The notes below the pieces were generated by a model. That model worked only from the letters and a program-made list of their open reading frames with translations, did no database searches and had not been told where the DNA came from. Of a stretch of 64,000 nt of DNA, positions 8,456-19,362 are shown piece after piece. The stretch is from NCBI GenBank assembly GCA_013368325.1, contig JAACJK010000069.1, forward strand, positions 1 through 64,000, given 5' to 3'. Within the stretch, counting starts at the first letter, position 1. The number at the start of each line of letters is the position of its first letter. The DNA is from Ephemerocybe angulata (taxonomy: Eukaryota; Basidiomycota; Agaricomycetes; Agaricales; Psathyrellaceae). A program made the translations under genes and the position numbers.

Positions 8456-10515
8456 TCATCATCCTCGCCACCTTGGTTCGCTCCAGACCGCGTCTGCAAA
8501 GGGAATTGATTCCTCCCAACCATCGGGGTAAGTGCCGCGACTAATTGGGACATCAATTGATTGCTCCGCTTCTGCTCCTGCTGGAGCTCCTTCCAAGGCT
8601 CGACCACTGGTTTCTGTACGAACTGGGCCTGTGGCTGCATGTTCTTGGCTCGCGCAGACGATCCTTGTTCCCTTAAGGAACTCAGATGATAAATCTCGTC
8701 TCGCAGAATGTTCATTTCGTCCCGAGTAATCATTTCTGATTCCTGGTACGGCGCTTGATGGAACTGATCGCGCACATAGTCCGCACTGTCATCGTAGTAG
8801 TGCTGGACGTTCTGGCTAGCCGTGGGCATGGGCAGTTTGTCTACTACCTCTTTCAAGGAGGTGCCGGGCATATTGCGCAGGCGATTACCATGCTTGTCGA
8901 AGGTCCCATCCGGTCCCGATACAATCTTGCCTTCGCTGATATGTTTCTGCTTGGCTTGACAGTCGTTCGCGAAGTGACCCTGTCCATTACAGTAGTAGCA
9001 AATCGACCCCGCGCTAGGAGGTGGTCCTCTCGTATTGTTTCCGAATCCAAAGCCCCCTCTCGAGCCTGGATTGTTCTGCTGGGTTGCAACCGCGAAGTTG
9101 TTGGGCTGACGCATGAACTTGTCAGCGCGTCCTTGACCAGCGCGCAACTCCTCGAGTTGAGTTTCCATGTAGGCATCCCGAGAGATCATCTTTTTATCGA
9201 TGGCACTCAATTTCTGGTCTAGCAAAGAACTCACTCCCTGCAGAACTCGGTGTTCGAGGTCCTCGTACTCGACTTTCACAGTGGGCTCGTCGTTCCAACC
9301 GGGCTCGTACAACTTAGATGGGGCCGCGGGATTCACTGCTGGAGTGCTCGGGGTGGCAGAGACGACCGAGGGTTTAGCCAAGATACCTCCCTTCTTTCCT
9401 CCGAACCTTTCTCCAAAGCGTTCTCTCTGAACCGCCAACTTTTCAGCACACGAGATCCATCGGTCAAACGGAATGATCTTCTCTCCTGCAACGACTTCCA
9501 GGGTGTCATCCGTTTCGGCTTCCTTCGAGAGTACCTCCCATGCTTTCGTACGGAAAGGCTCATCTAACGCGCCCAAGAAAAGGTTAACCAATTCATTGTT
9601 GCTCATGAGATGCTTCTCGAGTTTCGCTGCCTCGGCCCTGAACTTCAGCGCGAACTGCAATAAGGTATGACTCGCGTCTAGACCTATCCCTTGGTGCCTC
9701 GCGCACAACAACTGGATCCTGGCTAAACTGCCACGGTTCTGCAGTGCTGCTGTAGGATGGTACAAGAACAGTTTCTCTTTGAACTCCGCGTAGGTACCCG
9801 TTTTATATTCAGGTAGCGTTGTCCAGAGACTCTGTTCCGACACATCTCGGAAGTGAACCAATGCCTTCTTCTTCAAGCGATCCGGGATGATTTCGCATGC
9901 GCTGATCACATCCTCTACTTGTCTCACATACTCTAGGAACTCCTCTGGTTTCGTAGAATCGTACTTAGGACGATTCGCGGAATAACTATTCGGGAAGTTT
10001 TTATTCGACATAGGGAGCCCAGGGAATCCTTCGCCAGTGGCATCAGGATCGAGGGCTCGGATTCGCGCTTGTTCGCCAGCCATGATAGGAGTCGTTGATA
10101 ATTGACTGCTACTCGAATGTCTGCGGTTTCTACGGCGTCTGCGACTGGAGTTCGTGGATTGCGAACTTTCTCTACTTTCTCGTCTCGGATTGCGCGCGGG
10201 TTCTACGCGATTGGATTTCGAGGCTAGCGCGAGTGCGGTAGTTCGAGGTTTTCCTCTCGTGAACGGGGCGACTTGGCGGGTTCTGGTAGGAGGTACAGCC
10301 GGTGGTACGACTCTGCTGCTTCTCGCTTTCGCGTTCGTAGGTGCTTGGAAACTTGTCCCTGGTCTGGGATAGTTATCAAAGGCAACTAGTTCTGTTCCTG
10401 CTTCGGCAACAGCTGTTCTCGTTCGCGCGCGAACGGACGGTTGGGTTCCAACGGGTTGACTAGGGAGAACTGGGTTCTTCCTGGGTCGCTCTACTCCTTT
10501 TCCTTTATCAAGCAC
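8434..10515 (-). CDS. gag: Gypsy Gag with CCHC zinc knuckle
   Basis: The C-terminal half carries a zinc knuckle CYYCNGQGHFANDC (C-x2-C-x4-H-x4-C), the RNA-binding motif of nucleocapsid. Before it lies a retrotransposon capsid-like helical domain (about residues 180-330 of the open frame). The frame is open from about 10545, but the first ATG in it is at 10083; the first codon of the interval given here is GTG. The first 144 codons encode a strongly basic Arg/Ser-rich segment, so either Gag starts at 10083, or it starts at a non-AUG codon or through splicing. It assembles the particle that packages element RNA. It ends at TGA 8434-8436. Confidence 0.85.
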   Translation of the reverse strand: MLDKGKGVERPRKNPVLPSQPVGTQPSVRARTRTAVAEAGTELVAFDNYPRPGTSFQAPTNAKARSSRVVPPAVPPTRTRQVAPFTRGKPRTTALALASKSNRVEPARNPRRESRESSQSTNSSRRRRRNRRHSSSSQLSTTPIMAGEQARIRALDPDATGEGFPGLPMSNKNFPNSYSANRPKYDSTKPEEFLEYVRQVEDVISACEIIPDRLKKKALVHFRDVSEQSLWTTLPEYKTGTYAEFKEKLFLYHPTAALQNRGSLARIQLLCARHQGIGLDASHTLLQFALKFRAEAAKLEKHLMSNNELVNLFLGALDEPFRTKAWEVLSKEAETDDTLEVVAGEKIIPFDRWISCAEKLAVQRERFGERFGGKKGGILAKPSVVSATPSTPAVNPAAPSKLYEPGWNDEPTVKVEYEDLEHRVLQGVSSLLDQKLSAIDKKMISRDAYMETQLEELRAGQGRADKFMRQPNNFAVATQQNNPGSRGGFGFGNNTRGPPPSAGSICYYCNGQGHFANDCQAKQKHISEGKIVSGPDGTFDKHGNRLRNMPGTSLKEVVDKLPMPTASQNVQHYYDDSADYVRDQFHQAPYQESEMITRDEMNILRDEIYHLSSLREQGSSARAKNMQPQAQFVQKPVVEPWKELQQEQKRSNQLMSQLVAALTPMVGRNQFPLQTRSGANQGGEDDEGFLSDQ

Positions 10516-12048
10516 AGGTCTTCTCGACGCTATGTTGATAGAACTCGTTTACTATCTGAAACGGACAAACGGATCTCGCTCGAGAGCTTGATCACGAATG
10601 AAGCTTTGATCGATTCTGACTCCCCCTCGCGGTGGGCTCCAGATGATGTGCGGCTACGGGGCTAAGAGCCAAACACGCCTCTAACCAAAACAACAAACAC
10701 AACACACAACACACACACAACCACACTAAGGTAGCTGAGGGGCAACTCACTCAAGATAGAGCGGGCAAAGTAATGTATTGGACTAGAGGACTAGGTCGAC
10801 TCTAAGGTACTCGCAACTAGCAAGTTTGAAGGGGAGTTCTAGACTCGACCGCGCTTCGGGGTGATATAGGTTCTCGATGAGAGGGTGGGGTCTCGGGAGG
10901 ACGAGGTCGCTACCACGAGAGGGCTTTCACTAGGCTCGAGAGCTTCGCAAAAGGAACAGAAAACTTAAAGACAATTGGCACGACGACCAGACAGACAGAC
11001 AGACAGATAGCGCGACGGCTAGACTTGGACTTTGACTTAGAGACTTGAAAGATGAAAACTGGGGGGTAACTGATTTTCTCTAAACTACTTGCGAGACTTA
11101 AGTACATGCCGAATATTTACAAACAAGCTCCAAGACAAACAGATGAGAAACACATGCGATCGCGATACATTCCAAAACGGTCCAAATGAAACATAGAGAT
11201 AGGAGGGAAGACCTCTCGAGGTTGAGCTCAAGGCCAATTAGCGCCCGGGTAAATACCCAAGACTGTGCCGTTGCCACCAACCGACTTCTTCGTACACGCC
11301 GCGCCACCCGTCTCGTGTGGGACGACCTATTCTTATCTCTGATTGTGGTTCCCCTCTGATAGAGTGGAGCCGGGGGTGATCATTCCGATACCCGGGCTGG
11401 GAGACCGTGCGGGCGCCTAAGATGTGCCGGTTCCGCCTCTCCTGTGTTACACGCGGGTGCCTGTACTGAGTTCTCCCCTCAGCCGATGGCGATCCCAGAA
11501 CTTTCCCGAGACGTGGTTTGATTGCGAACATCTCGAGGTGTGATCGACCTCTCGACGTGCCACCTCTCGTGAAGATCAAGTCGCGCGGGAGCTATACTCC
11601 GGCGCTTATCAGGGGCTCGGGTGCAATCCCTCTCGACTACTGATGTCACGGTGATCTCTCGACTCTGGGTGTGGCGAGAGTGTTCTCGCGAGATACGAAG
11701 GGATGGGTAGGGGGCTTCCCATTGATACGCACTACTCTGCCTATGTCCGTTACTTGCCAAGTCGGTCCCATAGTTGTCCCGCGCGTGTCTCCTTAAAGTA
11801 GCAAGTGTCTCGCGAAGGTAGGTCTTACCCGCTTGAGGCTACTCGTCACTTCTCGTAGTCCCGCGCGTAGGTCAGAGAGGCTAAGTCAGCAGCTCTGGGC
11901 TCGGCTCTGACTCTCGTTCCCCTTTACGTTGGTGCAGGTCTTTTGATAGATGATATGCAGTGGGAATCGCGTATTTATTAAGGTAAATCGCGATTTTTAG
12001 TGGGTAGACGCGCTGAAGGCGCATCACCGTGCTAATCCCTTTATTCTT
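10516..12048 (-). other. Gypsy 5' leader / presumed 5' LTR region
   Basis: No coding sequence is convincing here; minor ORFs lack family features. The interval should contain the primer-binding site and 5' LTR of the minus-strand gypsy element. It holds an AC-rich tract (10683-10730), a short GACA run (about 10988-11006) and on the minus strand AATAAA-like signals near 11970 and 12030. I could not delimit an LTR because no second copy was found in the window. Confidence 0.4.
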
Positions 12049-12049
12049 C

Positions 12050-13746
12050 AGTGACATATCTCATCAACCGCCTTCTGGAGTCAAGATTGGAACAAGGACA
12101 GGCGTTGGTTGTGTTTCAAAAGCTGGACAACACGGCTTCGGAGGAACAAAGAGCTTCATGGACCTCCTTGATGGACAAGGCAAATCGCGATAGACATGAG
12201 ACTCACAATGAGTCAATGGATGTGTACAACATGAAGACCCCAAAAGGTGCGTATTCCTGTGTATAGCAGTTCAATTTCCCGCCATTGACCGGGCTTCAGC
12301 TGTTCGCATCCATGATGTTCAGGTCAAGATGATGAATGAAGAGAAATCCGGCCAAAAGGATCAACTTGGGGTTTCCGATTGGATCTCTTTGGGCATTGAG
12401 CTACAGGAAGCTCAGTCAGTACCCAACTTGTCTTAAATTGTCTACTGTAATTTCATTGTTTTACTCAGGATCAAACTTGCCGCACTCCTCCGATCTCAAC
12501 CTCAAGAACTTCCGACGGGCGGAAGGAAGAAGAAGAGCAAAGCCACTCAGAAGCGAGATGTGGAGACAGCCAGGAAGGCTCAGGCGATTATCAAACTCCT
12601 GAATATTTTTTACGACGAAGCCGAAGATCTGTTTCCTGATATCAAACTCGATGAACTGAAGGCAAATGCGTGGGGGAACGAGAATGAAGTCTGCGTTTGC
12701 GAGGTGTGTTAGATCATTTCAGATTGTGGTGCACTCAGGCTGAACCTCATAATGACGCATAGGAGGAGTGTATATGTGAAGAGGAACGGGATCGGACGAA
12801 TCGGTTTTTGAAGGGATCGGAGCAGGAGTTATCGCCGCTACCGCTCCCATCCAGCTTCTATCAAAGACCAGATGGGTGGGATGCTGTCACAGAGAAGGAG
12901 GAAGTCCTCAGAGTCGCTCAGGCGGAAGAAGCTCTGGAGGCATTGCGCAATGACATCGTGCACAAGTCTAGGTTATACAAGGAGAATCGGGGTTTGGCGG
13001 TCGGAAAGCGGGAGCGGACAAGAGGGTATGATGCTATCAACGAGGTAGAGCGGTCCATGAGATACCACGTCAAGAGGTACTACTGCGCTTTATGGGCTTT
13101 GAAACAGTTGAATGTGGCAGACAAGTATCCACGCTTCCAGGAGCTTACGCGATCCCACACAATTGCGGTGTCATCGGTCTACGATCCAAACAAGGCTGGC
13201 GGACGGGACGAAGAGCTCTCGTGGATCTGGCATTTGAATGTAGAAGGTGATTCAGACAATAGTGTTTACATCGAGGAAGGCGAGTACCGAGGCCGTTCCA
13301 CCTTGACATACCATCGCTAACCCACGATTTATTCAGTTTATCGGGTTAGCTGGATCCGAGCGAAGTCTAGATCCGACAGGTGGGCGGAGGAGCTCGTAAT
13401 CCTCAATTGGGAGATGGATTGGTTTGTAAGGTTTGCCGAATTTCGTCAGCACAAAGCCTTAGCCTGGGCGGAGGCTTCAACTGGCGAAGGAGCCCGTTCA
13501 TATGCTTATCGTCAGGCTGACATGTGGAGGAGAATTGGAGCCGACGCGTTGGTGAAGTTTCGGGAGAAAGTCGGGGTCGACTTACGTCCGCCTCCAAACC
13601 CCGTGAAAACGGAGGTGAAAGAAGAGGAGTTAGAGGGGGTGGGACTAGACAAGGATCTCGACGAGATGAGGATGGATATCGATGATGAAGAACCGGTTGC
13701 GAAGTTGGAAGGACAGGACGTTAAGGCGGCGTTCTACAATTTGTAA
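12050..13746 (+). pseudogene. KDZ-type transposase, C-terminal relic
   Basis: The sequence begins directly after an intron-like 3' end (TTCTTCAG, 12041-12048) and keeps only the part of a KDZ transposase downstream of the catalytic core. Pieces read YLINRLLESRLEQGQALV, then a helical region to about 13320, including DEELSWIWHL, and a last exon with RAKSRSDRWAEELVILNWEM and the tail KTEVKEEELEGVG. These correspond to the SWIW and RAxRWxEEVxLLxEEMRR blocks of the complete copy at 46.5-48.5 kb. The catalytic acidic motifs and Cys clusters are absent. The break coincides with the edge of the gypsy element, so insertion or deletion there probably removed the 5' half. Introns lie near 12247, 12414, 12703 and 13336. 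Confidence 0.7.
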
Positions 13747-13805
13747 TATCCCAGACCTCAAATTGCACTCCCTGTTTCTTTCTCCCACCAGCTTTTCCCC
13801 GCCAT

Positions 13806-14569
13806 ATGTCTAACCACAACGAGCTCTTGCTTAAGCTTCGACCACTAAAGCCCGACACATTCCAGGGCCTTGTGAACTACGCGTCAAGTCGATGCCGGGC
13901 GTCCGCTCTTTGCTATGCTCTCCGACATTCTATGATCGCAGAAGGGCCCTTGGCCGATTTTAAATCCCACGTTCTGAACGAATTGGTCTGGCTCCTACCT
14001 CCCATTTCTCCTGTAAACAAAGAATTAAAATCCAGATACAGATGTCAACGAACTTTATCTTTGGGTTCGGTATGACCGTCCACGACGAACGGTTACACCT
14101 GCCATGGGCTTTCAGAGGTCTCCTCCGACTCTTTCTAGAGGAGCGGGGCGGGGACTTTGATGCGATCATGGCGATTGTGTCGGACAGACGGGACCCGACT
14201 GACCAAATTCTCCAGAAGTACCATGGAAATTGGTGGCTCGCCTTCACCCCGGACGGCGCGAAGTACCCACCTGGATACTCGGCCCTCAACATCGTCAAGT
14301 ACTGGGAAAAGTCGAAAGGTCTCCCGAGGGGAGTTACATTCCCTCGCTATACGGCCCTCAACCTCTCCGTTCTCACCGAGGACGAATTCACCGATGCTTT
14401 TGCCGCTGCTGCCTCTGCCCTACGATTCATCGAGTCTGAGATTAGCGCCACATACGATCACCTCGTGGCCCTATCCAATACGATGGAGGCGTTGAAGGAC
14501 TTGGCTTCCAGGATCATGAAGCTCGAGGAAGCCCAAGTAATGAAACTCCCAGAAGCCCCTACTCAATGA
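13806..14569 (+). CDS. Hypothetical protein, 237 aa, KDZ/TET neighbourhood
   Basis: Exon 13806-13985, intron 13986-14035 (50 bp, GT...CCAG, phase 0) and exon 14036-14569. The protein starts MSNHNELLLKLRPLKPDTFQG and continues through IQMSTNFIFGFGMTV to LLRLFLEERGGDFDAIMAI and a helical C-terminus likely to form a coiled coil (LKDLASRIMKLEEAQ). No catalytic motif or membrane segment is visible and I do not recognise the family. It lies 60 bp after the KDZ relic on the same strand, so it may be an accessory gene of the same element. Confidence 0.6.
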
Positions 14570-14575
14570 GATTAT

Positions 14576-14870
14576 CCCGACAACCCCCGTCCCCCATTTC
14601 CACCTCCCCATGCGCAGGACGTTTTTCCCGACCCGACTATTTTCGCTTCGCAGGCCGCCGCGTTTTGTTGACCAACGTCCGACAGACCCGCCCCGACCCC
14701 GCCTTTTCTCCCAAGCGTCCGACATTCGACAAACTTACCCGACCCGACAACCTTTTCCCTCAAGTATCCGACATTCGGGCGAATTCACCCGACCCGACTA
14801 TTTTGCCTATCCCTATCCGACACCAAATCCGCGGTATTTCCACAGGCTGCCTTCCTAGATAGAAGTTGAT
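14576..14870 (+). repeat. Degenerate CCGACCCGAC-type repeat tract
   Basis: Short related units recur about every 60 bp: CCGACATTCG, CACCCGACCCGACTATTTT and CTTACCCGACCCGACAACC. ORFs crossing it are compositional. It separates two plus-strand genes. Confidence 0.55.
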
Positions 14871-14909
14871 GTACTTTGCGTCCTTGTATCTATTATCTGG
14901 TTCCCAACA

Positions 14910-15801
14910 ATGGAGGCCGATACCCGATCGATAGCCCGCCCGATAAGATTAGTCTCCTCCTATAAAATGCCACTCATTGATGATTCTACAACTACACGAA
15001 CAATCGAACACAATATGTTCGGGATACCTCTCATGAGTTCCCCAACGCTCTGGGATTCTCTCATCACATACACCACCTATCGGCGGGAGAAGTACCTCGA
15101 GCATTTAGAGAAGAACGGGCGCACACTGGTTTACAATCAACGGTACACCGACCTCCTTCGCGAAGATATCGTAAGTGATATCCTACCAGGGTTCATATCT
15201 CCAGTGTTGACTTAGAGGAGTCATTTCTTAAACGGCAGGAGATATCGCTCACCATACATGGCCTGCTCACCACCCTTGTCGACTTCAACCTCCGATCCAA
15301 GCCACTGAGAAGGCTGCTGAAGCGTTTACATCTGTATGATGGTTCCGAGGAGGATCTCTGGGCGGCGCTCTGCGCTGGTTGCCTTTTAGACGATGGAGAG
15401 GCCATGGATGGCCCGCTTATCCTGTCATGCCCCTACGACATATGTGAGTGGTGGAAAGATGGCGTACCTCTTCCTACCCTTGCCTCTGTCTTCCAGGATT
15501 GGGAAGTGGCCTACCAGGGCGCTTTTACCTTGCTTTTACCATCATTCCCGCACGCATGCCTGATCGGGAAAGCGCAAACATGCCTGATCGGGAAAGCCAC
15601 ATTCCCGATATAGGCTCCGTTGGATCGTCCGCGCTGTCCAGTCAAATGACCAAGTTGCAGGGCATTCTGAAGACCGTCGTCTCAACAATAGATAGAAATC
15701 TGGCTGATGTTGATGGACATTCGGTGTTTCTGGTACAGTCGCTTGAAGCATTGCGGGGATTCCGGGCACATTTCGGACTTAATTCGGATATCTACATGTA
15801 G
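14910..15801 (+). CDS. Hypothetical multi-exon protein next to TET/JBP-like gene
   Basis: The ATG at 14910 opens with MEADTRSIARPIRLVSSYKM. An intron beginning GTAAGT near 15171 ends at CGGCAG (15239). The next exon reads EISLTIHGLLTTLVDFNLRS through LPTLASVFQDWEVA. A further intron ends at GATATAG (15613), and the last exon reads SSALSSQMTKLQGILKTVVS to a stop at 15799-15801. The exact 5' splice site of the last intron is unclear, and that intron holds two copies of CATGCCTGATCGGGAAAG. The family is not recognised. It converges with the dioxygenase gene (stop 15887). Confidence 0.5.
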
Positions 15802-15886
15802 TAGCCTAGCCAAAGTCTAGGCAAGAAAGAGTACATTGAACGAAGTTGTACTCTAACAAGCAAAATTATCTCTCTGCGATTCAGCC

Positions 15887-17255
15887 CTATTCCCGCTCGG
15901 GAAGTCCATGCCGCTGCTGCAATTCCGAAATGGTGGGTGGCGGGACCTCGAAATAAGAAGGTAAAGCGCCATGCCCGACATTTGGCTTGATGTAACAGGC
16001 CATGCAAATTCGGTCTCCACTCGTCTGGCAGGCCCCATGCTCAAACAGATATCCTGGAAGAAAAAAAGTGGTGCCGGGGTTGTACGCAAAACAGGCGCTA
16101 AAAAGGGGTACTTCGAATCTCCCGTCATGATGGTCTCCGAACACCGCAAGCAAATCGAACAAAAGTTTTCCACCTTTTGAATCCCGGTGAAAAGGCGTCT
16201 CACGATTTGATATGAGATCGATTCCCGAAAATGGAGTGGACCAATGCTCGAAAAGTTCCAGCATGAGGTCGCGGTGATTTGACTTTGCCCTACCGGCGTG
16301 CAGCTCAACCAAGGCCTTCAGCTGCATCTTGAACAACCGGGGATGAACCAGGGACAATGCAGCCCCGATCAAGGCATTCGTCTCGGTCAGGGAGGCGATG
16401 ACCTGCTTGGCACCGTTCTTATCCCCGCTCTGAAGTGCCCCGGATGGACATGGAAGCGCGTTGGTTATCTGAAGTATCAAAAAGGAGATTTCAGCGTTAA
16501 CTCCCTCAAATTCCGCTCCTGGGTTTCCCCATGTTGGTCTGAGAATCGGCGAATAAAAAAATTACTTACATTGTGGCCTTGACCATACCATGCGATGCTC
16601 AGATTGACATGTCCTGGGGTCAGCCTCGATTCTGATAAAGTCTGGAAAGTACTCTTTTCTTCCCGCCAGTTCTCGCTTGACTTGTCAATTTTGAGTGCGC
16701 TCTTCGGGTGAGCCGAAAGTTCCTTGATCGCACTGTAAACTTGATGCTGGTGGTTACAGCTGTGAGACGGTGTTTCTGCGGTATTGATGGAAGCGGGGGA
16801 CTTACGCAACGCTCTCGCGTGAACAGACCGGGTAGGTACCACGCGACTAACCATCGGCGTATCAAATAGTTGCGCCGTTCCCGTCCCGTCGTCCTTCGGC
16901 AGGAAAGGGCTAGAGAAATGCTCCCTCAGTAGCTCTGACTTCGGCTTGGAGCTACTGGACTGGAGTACTTGAAGAACATCGTCAAGGGCGTAGCTTAAGC
17001 GCACTGTTCCACGACTTTAGCCCTGCCAGCACGGCTTAAAACGTTGGAGTCAAAGTAAACCGGCATACCTTGTCGACCCCACGCCTGGTATATTCGGCCC
17101 ACCATCTTCTCCAGCTCTATTCGAATGTGCCGAGGTAAGCTGAAGTCCGATTGCGCCGCAGGTCCCCGGCCGGTGATTTCGTGAAATAGGCTTTCGGCAT
17201 AATCCGAGCAATCACAACAGAATTTCAACCTGGAGGGTAAGTCGTCGTGTCGCAT
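15887..17255 (-). CDS. TET/JBP-like 2-oxoglutarate/Fe(II) dioxygenase
   Basis: The catalytic double-stranded beta-helix shows an iron-binding HxD (NRETPFHRDSKGGKLLFDL, H codon near 16187-16189), then LPGYLFEHGA with the distal His and SGDRICMACYI with the Arg expected to bind 2-oxoglutarate. The order and wording (YNPGTTFFLPG, FEHGA, DRICMA) match fungal TET/JBP proteins, which oxidise 5-methylcytosine in DNA and are known to travel with KDZ transposons. Probable introns: 50 bp near 16995-16946, a second ending near 16740, and a third ending at ACTTCAG near 16471. With these removed the frame joins RAKVVEQ to SSKPKSELL and QGHN to ITNALPCPSG. The ATG at 17255 opens MRHDDLPSRLKFCC. It appears intact. 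Confidence 0.75.
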
Positions 17256-18173
17256 GAGTTCCGCCAGGTTGGGTGAATGTGCTTAAGCTTTCGGGCTCCT
17301 TTTATTACACTAGGAATAACCGAAAACATGCGTGCATCGCGAGGCTACATGAGCGGCAAATATTTACGTCGTCCTACCGCAGCTAAGTGCCGCGGTTTAA
17401 TCACCGGGGGACCGCCCCAAAATACCTGAATACCTGTGCACACGTCCAAGTACACATTCCTCTTCCGGTGCAATGATATCGGAATCAAAGGACAAGACAC
17501 CGATGTTCACACACCCAACAAATCCCGGGTTGACATTTCCTACAGACGCGAGTGGGACATTTCCCGGTTGTTGCCTTCCGACGAGGGCCGGCTCTGACAC
17601 CGTCCCCGACGTATTCCCACCCACACGTTGCCTCTTATGGCAAGGGTATGGGCACAGGTGAGCCACGGTTGATGGCACCACCGCCCAAGTGAGCCGTGCT
17701 CAATAGGGCATTACGACAACTCAGGTGAGGTCCGGTGATGCATCAGGAATAGGCCATCAGTCGCCTCACTTAGCCCATCACCATGTCTCATTGGTGCTGA
17801 CAGCCCTGGAGTCTTATATCTACCAACAACCAGTAAGCCCGAATCCACAACGGCTACTGGGCCTTGAGTAACTCAGTGATAACCACAGGTCGAGGTACTT
17901 CTTCGGCCTTCGAAAGTGGGCGCTACTCGGCAGGTGAAGCATCACCAACGACAGGTGCGAGACGTAAAGCATCACGGATGTGATCTACAAGACGTGAAGC
18001 GAATGCGATCTGCGACGTGATGCTTCACGAGAATAATTTGGAGTATCACCCTTGATATATTGACTCCTTTCCGATAACGAGGCGTGATGCTTCACCGGTA
18101 AGGGACGCAGCACAACGATTCCGAAACATCATTTGATTCAATAGATGATATACTAATAGGATGCTACGCAGTG
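17256..18173. other. Gene-free spacer with GTGATGCWTCAC-like palindromes
   Basis: No convincing gene. Several copies of a palindromic motif occur: GGTGATGCATCAGG (about 17734), GGTGAAGCATCACC (about 17934), TAAAGCATCACGG (17967), CGTGATGCTTCACGAG (18016) and CGTGATGCTTCACCGG (about 18084). The same motif forms the large array at 48.5-50.9 kb. Confidence 0.5.
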
Positions 18174-18929
18174 TTACTTCCTTGAACTTTTCCTTCCTTT
18201 CTTCTTCGGCGCAGGACGGGCAGCTGATGGAGTACCGGCACTGTCAGTTGATTCTTCGACTGCAATGCTGTTGACGGCGCCATCGTCCACATCAACATCA
18301 CCATCTACTGGCACGTAAGCCCAGTGCTCGGTTACCTTTACTCGCTTGGTCGGCTGTGGAGGAGCTAGAGCCGGAGGAGCGTCAAGCTTTGCGCGGTTCC
18401 GGAGCGACCGTGAGGAGCCTATACCCGTATCTGCTGAGGCCGACGACTGATCGAGCTGGTCCTGACGCCTCTTCCTCGGGGCGGAGGGGGCCGGTTTCGC
18501 CTCGGGCTGAGGCTTGGGTTTGGGGGCGGGCTTGGGCGCGGGCCTGAAATATTGTTAGACTTTGTGAAATGAGAAGTCAAGGGTAATACGTACTTGATAG
18601 TCCCAGCCTTGCTTGGGAAGTTCGTCTTGAGACTCGCAAAAAGGTCTTCTTCAGCATCGTTGTCCTCCTCCAGATCTTCTATACCAGCATCTTCTTCGAT
18701 CCCCACTCTAACCTGACCACCCTCTAAGGAAAGAGTCATTGGCCTAGGACCGTTAGCCACAGGCCCCACAGAGCTGGTACCCGAGCTAAAGTCCCCGGGG
18801 TGATTGACAGGTACGATGCCAGCACGAGCAAGACCCTCCTCCATTGATTCAGTCGGTCCGCCAGCGAGGACGTGAGTAGTTGGCGCAGGAGACGAAGCGG
18901 GTCCAAATGAGGTAGAGATGCCCAAACCA

Positions 18930-19333
18930 TGTTGAGCGTCTATTGATAAATAAGATGCGAGATACAAAACAGTCATATACTGACCATATCCAGAAATGGA
19001 ATGTATGACGTCAGTCAACCGCTAACTCTCGACAAGTAGCGATTTATTGACGTCATAGTCACGTGACTTTTCCCACGCCTCAATATTGGACTTCGGACTT
19101 CTGTAAACACAGAATCGTGCATTGCATATGACTCTCGTTCTTCGTTACTTACTTATATAGTATAGTCACACTCGAGTCACACCCTCTACATGTATATATA
19201 CCCTGTATCGTAGCTGCAATTCTATATCGACTTTACCAGTCATCTCAGTAGTCACTTAGTTACCTCTAGCTAGTCTCACTCGGTAAGTCTAGTAAGCCTT
19301 AACCGCTGCGCGTACTATCGTGCTACTTCTATA
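18930..19333 (+). repeat. Copia 5' LTR
   Basis: 404 bp, TGTTGAGC...TATA. It contains ATTTATTGACGTCA and GTCACGTGAC (CRE-like and E-box-like palindromes) and TATATAGTATA/TATATATACCC near the expected promoter. It is the partner of 24756-25160. Confidence 0.93.
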
Positions 19334-19334
19334 A

Positions 19335-19345
19335 GTTATGAGCCC
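19335..19345 (+). promoter_or_regulatory. Copia primer-binding site, half-tRNA(iMet) type
   Basis: GTTATGAGCCC, one base after the LTR, is complementary to the anticodon-loop segment GGGCTCATAAC of fungal initiator tRNA(Met). Drosophila copia and yeast Ty5 are known to prime from an internal fragment of this tRNA rather than its 3' end. Confidence 0.75.
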
Positions 19346-19362
19346 CGAGAGGCCCTGGGTAT

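Larger units (their letters stand above)
3264..12000 (-). mobile_element. Ty3/gypsy LTR retrotransposon (Gag / Pro / Pol in three frames)
   Basis: Order on the minus strand is Gag with a CCHC knuckle, aspartic protease, RT-RNase H and integrase. Integrase follows RNase H, which is the gypsy order, opposite to copia. Both outer limits are uncertain. The high-coordinate end lies between about 11.9 kb and 12.05 kb, where KDZ transposase coding sequence begins. The low-coordinate end may be the run at 3264, or lie left of the window if the two antisense genes are part of the element. I found no LTR pair by eye. All three reading frames are uninterrupted, so the element is not old. Confidence 0.85.

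Noticed and set aside
10600..10640. tRNA 3'-end-like string ending GGGCTCCA as gypsy primer-binding site
   Set aside because: Resembles a T-arm only loosely and cannot be matched to a specific tRNA by eye.
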